A DNA stretch of 64,000 nucleotides. Source: Umbelopsis ramanniana AG. Its lineage: Eukaryota; Mucoromycota; Umbelopsidomycetes; Umbelopsidales; Umbelopsidaceae. This document shows, piece after piece, positions 21,973 through 32,435 of this stretch. The notes beneath the pieces are model-generated. The model saw only the letters and a program-made list of their open reading frames with translations, ran no database searches and was not told where the DNA came from. The stretch covers positions 102,416 to 166,415 of the forward strand of contig NW_026252144.1 of NCBI RefSeq assembly GCF_025399195.1, written 5' to 3'. Position numbers and translations under genes: made by a program. How positions within the stretch are numbered: position 1 is the first letter of the stretch; each line of letters begins with the position of its first letter.

Positions 21973-22896
21973 ATGTCTTTTGCTCCACGAAACAGAAACT
22001 GTTATAACTGCGGTGAAGGTATGCTGAATCAAATGCACCCACTCAATGGGATTGAATCTAACGCCCTTACTTTTCTGATCTGAAGGTGGTCACACTGCCC
22101 GCGAATGCACCAAGGGTCAAACTTGGTAAGCCAATTTGGTGCCATCTCATAATCACTTTACATCAACGCAATAATATTAACATACATTGAAATAGCTACA
22201 ACTGCAACCAGTCCGGTCACTTGAGCAAGGACTGCCCTAACGAACGCGCCGAAAAGACTTGCTTCAACTGCAAGCAGTCTGGTCACCTTGTAAGTTGCCA
22301 GGCGCTTTTATCAATGTTATGCCTTTCACCCAATCCTGATCCCTTTATTCTAGTCCAGAGACTGCCCTGAGCCCCGTCAAGGTGGTGGTGGTAGAGACGG
22401 CTACACCTCCGGCCCCGCTTGCTACAACGTAAGTTTGGTTTACAGGATCACATAACTATTGAGCATGGTTTGACTGACTGGGATTTTAGTGTGGTAAGAC
22501 TGGTCACTTCAGCCGCGACTGCACACAAGGAAGAGGTGACTTCTCCAGCTTTGGAGGAGCCAACAAGTCTTGTTACTCTTGCGGTGACTCTGGCCACGTC
22601 TCTCGTGATTGCCCTCAAGGTTCCAAGTGCTATAACTGCGGTGTAAGTATAGAAGAAGGGTCATGTATGCGGATCACCTAAGGAATCGTCAAATTGACAC
22701 GTAGATACTTTCTTTTAGAACTTTGGACACATGTCTCGCGACTGCACTCAAGAGCAAAGAAGAGCTTGCTACAACTGCAACCAGGAAGGCCATCTCTCAA
22801 GAGACTGCGTAAGTGAATGTGTGTTGATTGAGCCATAGATGGTGTAGACCGGTATCTTAACACTTTACGTCTTTTTAGCCTCAAGCTCAAAGATAG
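21973..22896 (+). CDS. CCHC zinc-knuckle protein, CNBP/Gis2/Byr3 type
   Basis: It encodes about 170 aa consisting almost wholly of seven CX2CX4HX4C knuckles: CYNCGEGGHTAREC, CYNCNQSGHLSKDC, CFNCKQSGHLSRDC, CYNCGKTGHFSRDC, CYSCGDSGHVSRDC, CYNCGNFGHMSRDC and CYNCNQEGHLSRDC. Between knuckles 3 and 4 lies a short Gly/Arg spacer (EPRQGGGGRDG). Seven knuckles and the small size match yeast Gis2 and human CNBP, which bind G-rich mRNA and single-stranded DNA and associate with ribosomes. The gene is broken by several 50-75 bp introns, often falling within or just after a knuckle. The start is MSFAPRNRNCYNC at 21973; the stop is TAG at 22894-22896. Confidence 0.95.
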
Positions 22897-23385
22897 ACAT
22901 GCACCTAATGTCGATGAAGAAGAAAACAGAAATTTCCGTGTTGTCAAAACCAACTCCTATCCTTTCATGGATTGTTTTCCCCCACAGATTCCTTCTACTT
23001 TGTAGTATATCGTAGCTTTTATACTTGTTTCTTTATTGTTTGCATATGCTACATTTTTTCTCACAAAAAAAAAAGACAAACATGAGCCTCGGTCAATGTC
23101 AAATTTGTAATATCAACCATGGAGAGTGATGAGAATCAAAACATACTTCATTGATCTGCACTTTGTTTGTCTGCCTTTATTCTGAATAATCGATTGTTCA
23201 CTCGTACTCTATATCCTTCGTATGAAAGGACTACTTATTTCTCTGTAATTAATGCTTCTGAAGAATTTTTGGTATGAGCATTTTAGATTCAAGGCAACAA
23301 ACACCATCCTCTAACTAACTATGCATGCATTCATGCATCGTCTGAAAAGCTTTTCTATATTCAAATGTTCGCTGCCAAAACAAGA
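22897..23385. other. Convergent 3' flanks
   Basis: The 3' UTR region of the CCHC gene and of the minus-strand ANK-HET gene. AT-rich, with an A-run at 23066-23075. No gene seen. Confidence 0.4.
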
Positions 23386-26300
23386 TTATCGCTTCCTTTT
23401 GGGGTGTACACTCTTTTTCCGAGAATTAGACTTGAGAGTGAGTCGTTTATCGCCAAGCCATATTCTTTCAAAACTAGCTGTGATACCGTAATCCGTTTCC
23501 ACGTCGTCAAATAGTCGCTCAAATTCGTCTTCTTCTATTTGACAGCATTGAAGCCGATAACACAATTTGACGGGTCGTCCTCCGCCTGTTTGCCAGTCTT
23601 CACCGTATTCCATTACAAGCATGATGGATCTGATATCATGCACAATGGCAACTTTTAAATTTGAATATTCTTGCTGTCCCGCCTTTGCCTCTTCGATGAT
23701 ATTGGTCAATCCTACGAATCTGCCTTCCGCAATTTTCAGATCCTTCCAGTCATTTAATATCTTTAGTATCTTGCTTACACCTTCATCTTCGACAAGCTGT
23801 ACTTCAAAACTTATGCCAAAATGACTGACCATCACCGGTGCTGATGACTGCCGGCAATTTGCAAGTTGGTAGTTGATATCGTCTGTACCTGGTAAGAGAT
23901 TTCCGAAAGAAGTTTCTTTACTTGGAAAGCTTAAAAAAGATAGATCGCCTTCTTGTATTGCCAATTCATGTAGTAGTCGTTCACGAGATTTGAGTCCCTC
24001 ACCATAGGCTAGAGGCAAGTATATGGAAAATATACCTGCCAGCGCATACGCTTTGTCTTCTTTCCGCGTTGTCTCTCGAGCGTCCATCCTTGCGAGTATT
24101 TCAGCAGCATTTCCCGGCCGGTAAGAGAAGTGGAGATCCAATGTACAGAGATTAACTTCTTGCTCTTTGGCTAATTGTTGTATTGAGAGAAGCTCTCCTG
24201 TGGGGGTTATCCCACACAAGATACCAGCCGCAACCCCTTCCTGCAGACACCATCCTCTCTCGCACCATCCGTTCTTGGTCTTCGTTTGGATACCAGTAAT
24301 ACTGTTATCTCCATTATTTCCCAACCGAGTTCCAGATTCTAGAACAACAGCAGCGCAATTCTTATACCATTTGTGCATTGAACGGATAGCTTCATCAAGT
24401 TCGGTCATATTCGACTTATCAATACAAATTGTGTCGAGCCATACATATTTTTTATATTTACGGAGGGCGGTCCGAATGTCTTTTAACTTTTTTGACTTTT
24501 TGCTGATGCTGCCTTGTCTGCCGCCTTTGCAATCCTTTACCCCCGAATAGTCGACTTCATGTTCAGCCCATGTATGGGTAATAAAGATAACATCTGTGGT
24601 CTTCTTTGCCGTCAACAATGTATCGCTTTCCAAATCCCACACCCGAGTTACAATTTCCTCTTCTCGAGTGTGCCATATATCAATCCCAACTGCTTTGGCA
24701 GCAGCTATGGGCGATAGTGGGCGATGCGTGAACTGCGACATGCATTGGCACCTAACTCGGTTTAAAATCCGCCAATCTGAGGATGCCTTCATCGACTTGT
24801 ATCCTTGAATATCCTCCACTTTCTCACCAAGAATGGCCTTTACGAGCTGATCAATATGTGCATCACTATCAGTAATACTCAAGATGCTCAAACCAGCTAT
24901 CAACATAGCATGTAAGTCCGTCGCAATATTTGCTTCAGACTCTCCAAGAATTTCAGAAAATGCGTCGTGATCTACTCGGTTAGACAATCTTCTACAAACA
25001 TAAACAGCCCTGATGAATCTCAAATAGGGACGTTCGAACTTGTTCCATCTTGGTAACAAGTCGTTCCTCTCGGGTGGAATCTGTACAAGCAAACGACCGG
25101 GTTCTCGAATAATTCCGTCCATTCTGTCAAATGGCAAGGCAATTTTTGGAGATCTAGTGTTGATTTGATCGTCCAATTGTAGCATGAAAAATTGATCAGA
25201 TATGAAGAAGTGAACATCGAAGATACGGAGCAAGGTCTCGATTAGTGTGTTAGCGCGCTCCTCTATAGATATGCTATGCAGGAGCTTCAATGTCTGCGAA
25301 GGCTCTTTTAGTGACTGTGATGTTGCAAGATAATTCATCTCAGGATATCGAAGCTTTCTAGACGACGGAAACCCATAACCGTACTTGTGTCTGATATTGG
25401 ACAGTCTCTTGGTAGGACGGGGTTTTGCTAACATACGGATGAAATAAATATTAGAGATGTCATAATGGCATCCATAGCAGAAAGATACTCACTTTTAAAA
25501 TTATGGATCCAATTGTCACTGAAGATTTTCAACACTACAGCAGATGTATCATGTTCGATATCCTTTTCTGCGTTCAAGCCTGCTGCTTCCATTTTGACAG
25601 CTTTTATGGTGGAATTCCTCAATGTACTTTGCCACAACAGCAGTTTCTGTTTCCATTCTTCGGATATTCGTAAGCATGTAACATCAGCGCCAGCTGTAAG
25701 TAATAAGACTACTACTTCGCGGTCATAGCGGAGAAATCTGTCATCTTTGAAATCCTTGTACCTATTTTTTCCTTGGAAGGCCATCACTAAGGGCGAAAAG
25801 CCATCGATATCTGTAATGTTAACAGAAGCTCCTCCATCTAGCAACATTTTGACCATAGTTACAGATTGATTTTCTACTGCTGAGAACAGTGGGGTTCGTC
25901 CTCCATTCGTCATAGCGTTTACATTTGCTCCATGTTTAATTAGTAACGCGGCCATTTTTGCTAGTTTGTATTGTACTGCAACATGCAGTGCAGTACGCCC
26001 CAGATACAGTTTGCCATTAACATCCGCATTACTGTTAAGCAAGAATTCAACGGCTTTTTCATTTCCACTTTTGACAGCGATCTTTAAGGCTGTTGAGAGG
26101 TTGAAGCTTTTGACTTCTAGATTGCTCCCATGATAAACTAGCAGTTTTACTAGTTCATGGAAATCCTTTTTGATTGCCAGATGAAGCGCTGTCTCGCCCT
26201 TACCGTTTACAGCATTAATGTCGATTCCTTTTTCTATAAGGAGAGTGGCCACTTGTGGTTGATTTGCAGAAATCGCAGTGTGAAGTGCTGTATATCCGTT

Positions 26301-28943
26301 TCGATAGGACTGTATATCATACCCATGGCTCAACAACACCGCTATTGCCTTATCTTTACCTAGACTAGCATAATAATGAAGTGCAGGTTCGTATTTCTTG
26401 TTTATGAAGGCTTGCATACTAGCTCCTCTATGTAAGAGCATTGCCATTATTTCCGGATACTCTCCTGCTAAGAAGAGCGATGTTTGTCCACATTGATTAC
26501 TGCTTTCGATATCTGCGCCGATGTCTAACAGATGTTTTACTAAATCAACATCACCATGTTGCGAAGATCTGAGAAGTGCCTTATTCATATAAAGGGTCTT
26601 TTGGTCGACATTGTCGATCGTATTTAGAGCCCTTAGCAAAAATTCTACTTTTCCAGTGTCTGCAATTGAATCTATGAGTGGCATTTGGTCGCCACCAGGA
26701 TTCTTTATGTCACTGTCGGCCTTTAATAGCAAACACATCAAATCAGCATTATCTTGCAAAATAGCAATTTGAACCGGTGTCTGTTTTTCTTGGTTTTCAT
26801 CATTAATCTCAGCTCCATGTTTGATCAAGGTAGTAGCAGCGTCGCTCTGATTGAATTTAACAGCAATATGAAGTGCAGTATCTCCGTTATTCGTCCTTGT
26901 GTCAAGTTTTGCACCTTTTGCTATCAACAAATCGATAAGCCTAACATTTCCATCTTTTGCTGCCGAATGCAATGCTGTTAAGGAATACATGTCGGTTGCT
27001 TCCATATCTGCACCATTATTTATAAACAAATCTATCAGTTCGAAAAGACTTGATTTCGAAGCAATCAGTAGAGGAGTTTCTCCTTTCTCGTTTGTAGTTT
27101 CAAGATTTGCACCATGGTTTAGTAACACATGCGCTATTTTGGAATGCCCGCTATGTGTGGCTAGCTCAAGTGCCGTCCTCGATTGCCCATCTTTTGCGTC
27201 TACAGTAGCGCTTCGATCTAATGAACCATCTTTTGCGTCTACAGTAGTGCACCGATCTAATAACAACTCTACTAATGTGTCCCATCCTGCTCGAACAGCA
27301 AAATGAAGCGCAGTATTTGAATTGCGGTCTTTCTGGTTAATAGAAGCACCTCCATCTAATAGAACTTCTACTATAGGCTTATGCCTGTGAATGACTGCAA
27401 AGTGCAGTGCAGTACTCGAATTTAAGTCTTCTGCGTCAACTGTAGCTCCCTTCTCTAGTAGCAGCTTTGCTATTGCCAGATTTTTGATGGAAGCAGCTGC
27501 ATGAAGAGCAGATTTCCCATTGCAGTCTTGCGTGTCAACATTGGCACCTCTTTCTAGTAGTAAACTTACTACATGCTGGTGATCGTTCCNNNNNNNNNNN
27601 NNNNNNNNNNNNNNNNNNNNNNNNNNNNNNNNNNNNNNNNNNNNNNNNNNNNNNNNNNNNNNNNNNNNNNNNNNNNNNNNNNNNNNNNNNNNNNNNNNNN
27701 NNNNNNNNNNNNNNNNNNNNNNNNNNNNNNNNNNNNNNNNNNNNNNNNNNNNNNNNNNNNNNNNNNNNNNNNNNNNNNNNNNNNNNNNNNNNNNNNNNNN
27801 NNNNNNNNNNNNNNNNNNNNNNNNNNNNNNNNNNNNNNNNNNNNNNNNNNNNNNNNNNNNNNNNNNNNNNNNNNNNNNNNNNNNNNNNNNNNNNNNNNNN
27901 NNNNNNNNNNNNNNNNNNNNNNNNNNNNNNNNNNNNNNNNNNNNNNNNNNNNNNNNNNNNNNNNNNNNNNNNNNNNNNNNNNNNNNNNNNNNNNNNNNNN
28001 NNNNNNNNNNNNNNNNNNNNNNNNNNNNNNNNNNNNNNNNNNNNNNNNNNNNNNNNNNNNNNNNNNNNNNNNNNNNNNNNNNNNNNNNNNNNNNNNNNNN
28101 NNNNNNNNNNNNNNNNNNNNNNNNNNNNNNNNNNNNNNNNNNNNNNNNNNNNNNNNNNNNNNNNNNNNNNNNNNNNNNNNNNNNNNNNNNNNNNNNNNNT
28201 GCGTCAACTGCAGCTCCCTTCTCTAGTAATAGCTTTGCTGTTATCGGATATCCCATGGAAACAGCTGCATGAAGCGCAGTTTCCAAATCACAGTCTTGCG
28301 TGTCGACAGCGGCATCCCTTTCTATCAGTAACTTAACTAAATCCTGGTGTTCATTCCATATAGCCAAGAAAAGTGCAGTACTCGAGGTATGGTTTATTTT
28401 GTCGACAGCAGCTCCTTCATCCATTAGTAGATTTACGACTTCCTTATGACCTTTAACGGCAGCCAAATGTAATGGAGTATTTGAATGGGAATCTTGTGCG
28501 TCAATATCGGCACCTACATCTAGTAGTATCTTCACTACCTCCTGATATCCGTCACTTGCCGCCATGTGAAGCGGAGTAATACTACAGTCATTTTTTCCTA
28601 CAGTAGTAATTTGGGATTGCTGCATCATTGAAATAAAAGCTGAATCGTCACATCTATCCACGCTAAGTGCATCGATTGGAGTGTATGCATTCGTGCCATA
28701 ATTGGAACCAACGCTTGGTAGAAAGTTGGCTAATTGCTGATACCTTTCACATGCAGCTAAATGATGTTGTACACTTGACTCGCCACACATTGCTTTAGTA
28801 GAAATATCATAATCTACTAATGAGCTTTGTTCCTCGCCTTGGCAGTTTGTGATTTTTTTCATAGTTACCATATCGAACCACCGAAGGAGAAAGCGCTTTT
28901 CGCTACTATAGTCTGTCCTGGAATATTCATCCTTAGACTGCAT
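23386..28943 (-). CDS. Giant ankyrin-repeat protein with C-terminal HET domain
   Basis: One gene of two exons, about 1830 aa. Exon 1 (28943-25493) begins MQSKDEYSRTDYSSEKRF and holds more than 20 ankyrin repeats (GYQEVVKILLDVGADIDAQD, NKKGETPLL-type units). The intron (25492-25428, 65 bp, AAA A|GTGAGT ... TTAG|CA) restores phase so that WIHNFK continues as TKPRPTKR; the ATG at 25434 lies inside the intron and is not a start. Exon 2 carries an uncharacterised helical region, then a HET-type core: TTDVIFITHTWAEHEVDYSG, YVWLDTICIDKSNMTELDEA, IRSMHKWYKNCAAVVLESG, CERGWCLQEGVAAGI and EDKAYALAGIFSIYLPLAYG. HET domains trigger incompatibility cell death in other fungi. Family membership is by motif; the target is unknown. 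A 610-bp run of N (27590-28199) interrupts the array but keeps frame. No NACHT or NB-ARC motif is visible. Confidence 0.85.
27187..27264. repeat. 39-bp tandem duplication in the ankyrin coding region
   Basis: The unit starting CCATCTTTTGCGTCTACAGT at 27187 recurs at 27226. It duplicates 13 residues (DRCTTVDAKDGSL / DRSATVDAKDGQS), inserting a partial repeat between two full ankyrin units while keeping frame. Confidence 0.9.
27590..28199. other. Assembly gap (610 N) inside the ankyrin array
   Basis: All bases are N. The flanks (27433-27589 and 28201-28357) are close copies of each other and of the repeat consensus, so the gap probably reflects tandem repeats that the assembler could not resolve. 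The real length and copy number are unknown. Confidence 0.95.
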
Positions 28944-30629
28944 TTGGTGGATTAAACGGACAGTTGTACTGCCTTCTACGGCAGCAAGCTTCCTTCAAGG
29001 GAGAGAGAGAAAAGGCTTGGTGTTGAATTTCGCAGTACTTTGCGCTTAATATACTGTCTGTGCGACAAACATTAAATCAGGTGAAACGGACAACGAGCAC
29101 TGCAGTAATCTCTTCACTTAGCATTAGATTTTACATGATGTTCTACACTTCAAGTTAAACTTTTAATGTATCATCAACAGCCAAACGCTCGTGACCCGTA
29201 TCATTGCGAATAATTGTCTTGAGCGATTAGTATAGGATGCTATAGTATATCAATCAAACAATGTATATGTTGCTATTAGCTTGTGGAATCAACAAGCATA
29301 CTTGATATCCAACTATTATCTGATAATGAGTCGCTTTGGAACGACAAGTCTAATAAAATATTTACACACAATTCTGGCTTCACAAAATTTTTTGTCGACA
29401 CCCCTGAAAGTGATATTTCGATGTCACTTTGAAGTCAAGCACGCTGACAGCCCGTCAATCTCTCAGAAATGTAATTTCTTTGACAGCATTTCGATACCAA
29501 AAACATGAACAACTTGCATGGCAACCACAAGCACATACTTCATTATGCGTTTGCCCAAAACTGTGATACAAATAGAAGACTCTGGCAGCTATCGGTCCTT
29601 CAAATAAGGATGTACCTTAAACACTGGCTAAAGCCTGCTGTAAGCATCATATGTCGATTGCCAATCAATAAAAGAGTATGATGTACGCTGTTAATGCTAT
29701 CAAAACATTTTCAAGACCATATAGGTGTTCTGCTTTTAGTAAGCTGGATGAAATCAATTTCTGTCTTGATAAAAGGCAACAAACCAAGCCGTTCCCGAAC
29801 TTTGCACAAAAGAAAAGATGGATGAATCACATAGTTTCCCACCTTCCGTGGTCTCGGATATAACGCAATAACCACCATGTGGACGAACTACAGCGTAAGA
29901 AAACGATTAAAGATGAAAGGAGCTACGAAATGGTACCTAGGTATGATTGTAGAACAGATCATACGGTTCGTAAATCTCGATAGACAATATGCCACTTGAT
30001 ATCCGAAAAAACCACTATAAGTGAATGGCAATATATAGTCGAATAAGCCTGGCTCAGGGTCTCCTTTGCGTAGGTTTGTTTAACATGAAGTAATATTGCT
30101 CGGGTACTTCGTTAACCTTGTAGTATCATTTACGTTCTTCCCATATATAGACTCCATATTGTATGCCGTATCTTGGATTGCTCCCTTGCGTCGGAGTAGT
30201 AGCTTGCATCGCCTTACTGCCAATGTTTCGATATGTCATGCAACGAACGTTGATTTACCATGAGTTGACACCTGTAACAACTGGAGGTGAGGATATCTTG
30301 AGGGATAGACTGATACCGAACAGGGTTCAACAGACTTCGACTAAACCTTACTTTATCACCTAGAATAGCAACAGACGGGTGCGTGTGAACGACCGAACCC
30401 TTCACATAAATGCTAGAGCCAATTGCTTCAAGTGCTACCTCGGAAACCTTTATTGTCTGTGACCATAATGCAACATAACCCCCCAACCCTGCAGATGTGT
30501 TACGTAAGGTATATGCCTGTAGCTCACCATCGTAGTCAAATGCGGAATAGTCTTGCCTGAACCCTTCAGGTATATATGATTCAGAGTGCGAACTTCCGCT
30601 GACCCTTGTATTATCCTAGATCCGCAAAT
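28944..30629. other. AT-rich gene-poor spacer upstream of ANK-HET and fucosidase genes
   Basis: About 1.7 kb between divergent genes. Short ORFs (29281-29508, 29678-29863, 30163-30363) show no domains, no splice context and no conserved look. Apart from promoter sequence for both neighbours I see nothing definite; a decayed element is possible. Confidence 0.45.
30571..30577 (+). promoter_or_regulatory. TATA box of the fucosidase gene
   Basis: TATATAT lies 53 bp before the ATG at 30630, a suitable spacing for a fungal core promoter with a short leader. Confidence 0.45.
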
Positions 30630-32435
30630 ATGCTCATATGTCTAGCTCTAATCGCATCCTTATTGGCAACCGCGTCTGCACTAAGAGACGATTGTCCTTC
30701 GGTCCACCCAAATTGGACGTTGGAGATACCGCCGAATGCCACAAATGCCGATATTTTGTGTGCAGCAAGCAAATTATGGCCAACAGAAGCACAGGTACAC
30801 GAGCAGGAGAATGAGATGATTGGGTTTACGCATTTCGGTGTCAACACGTACACTGGCCTCGAGAGTAAGATATAGCCTTTATCGCATGAAATTTTTGAAC
30901 CTGAGACTCATATTACATCTTAGTTGGTACTGGAGACGAGAGTCCCAACATTTTCCAGCCCGATAAACTCAATACCACCCAATGGGCACAAACGTTCAAG
31001 AAGGCCGGGTTCAAGAGACTTATATTGACTACCAAGCACCATGATGGGTTTTGTTTATGGCCAAGTCGGTATACCGCACATTCTGTCAAGTCATCCAGCT
31101 GGAGAAATGGTACTGGAAATGTGGTCAAAGAATTCGTCAACTCTGTTAGGGAAGCAGGACTTGAGGTTGGACTCTATCTGTCACCAGCCGATATATTCCA
31201 AAGCAAGCATCCAGACCCTGTTCAGTATCAAAACAAATCAATTGTGGACCCCACAGATAAACCACGTTTTGGCAGCGGCTCTCCGAACATGACTGTTTCC
31301 ATTCCAACTTTGATCGAAGGAGACGATAGAAAACCCAAAAAGTTTTACACATTTACCCTTGATGACTACAATCGTTACTACATGAATCAACTTTACGAAC
31401 TGTTGACTGAGTACGGAAAAATCTCTGAAGTTTGGTTTGGTGAGTTCAAAGTAAGGAAAAAGCCTGTCATAATTCACAGTTTTTTTTTAATGACATTCTG
31501 GCACAGACGGTTTCAATCCACTTGCTGGCGTATCGGAGACCCTTCAACGCCATGATTGGGCGACTCTTTCCAGAGAACTCTGTCCTGACTGCACTCTGTT
31601 CTCCTTGATTGACTCAAGATGGGTTGGTACTGAGAAAGGATTTGCGAGAGAAACAGAATGGAACACAATACCGCTACTGGGAACAGGCGATCAGTCGCTG
31701 CAGTATTATCAATTCGCTGGAAATGAATCCGAAGATGCATCCTTACCTGATGGCACCTTGCTTCCACTTGGATCCGACTACAACTTGACACATGCCAATC
31801 CGCAACAGCTGAGATGGATGCCTGCAGAGACGGATGTATCTATCCGTCCAGGCTGGTTTAACCACCAAGATGAAGTACCCAAAAATGCATCCACGCTAAA
31901 CGATATATACTACAATTCGGTGGGGCGAAATACAGTTTGGTTGCTTAATATTCCTCCAAACACTCTCGGACTGTTGAATGATACGGATGTTGCGTCTGTA
32001 GAAGAATTTGCCAGCATCAGGGACGCAACTTTCAAAAAGAATTTGGCGAGCAAAGCAAGCATCACCTCCATCTCACCAAAGGGTAAAAAACCTGCTTCCA
32101 AGACTCTGTTCGACACAGACAACTTGGATACATACTGGCATCCGGATTCACTGACAGGTAGCGTTGAAGCAAGTCTGGGTGGCAAAACAACGTTCAATCG
32201 CGTGGTTCTCCAGGAAAACATCAAGTTCGGTCAGCGAGTGGAGAATTTCACTGTGTCGGCGATGGCGAATGGCAGATGGACGAACATTGTTAATGGAACT
32301 ACAATTGGTTACAAGCGAATTCTACGTATCGACTCTGTCACTGCCAGCAGTATACGTGTTACCATTGGTGGGTCGAGAAATGGATTTTATCTTGCAAGCA
32401 TAGGTCTTTATTATGGGAATGATCGTGCTATGTAA
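30630..32435 (+). CDS. Secreted alpha-L-fucosidase, GH29
   Basis: The protein (about 559 aa) starts MLICLALIASLLATASA, a signal peptide, so it should act outside the cell on fucosylated glycans. GH29 hallmarks: NEMIGFTHFGVNTYTGLE, FKKAGFKRLILTTKHHDGFC, WPSRYTAHSVKSSSWRNGTG, and GKISEVWFDGF, in which the Asp after WF is the nucleophile. That Asp codon is rebuilt across intron 2 (31440-31506, 67 bp); intron 1 is 30865-30923 (59 bp). Further on, SVGRNTVWLLNIPPNT is the usual end of the catalytic barrel. The C-terminal ~130 residues (DTDNLDTYWHPDSLTGSVEA ... GFYLASIGLYYG) resemble an F5/8-type carbohydrate-binding domain. Many N-x-S/T sites. The start codon at 30630 is the first ATG; the ORF upstream lacks one. 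It is isolated from other carbohydrate genes. Confidence 0.92.

Noticed and set aside
25428-25434. HET exon beginning with its own ATG (MLAKPRP)
   Set aside because: A good 65-bp GT-AG intron puts ankyrin and HET parts in one frame, and the ATG lies within its acceptor; two separate genes on top of each other are less likely.
27569-28226. ORFs consisting of X
   Set aside because: Artifacts of the N gap.
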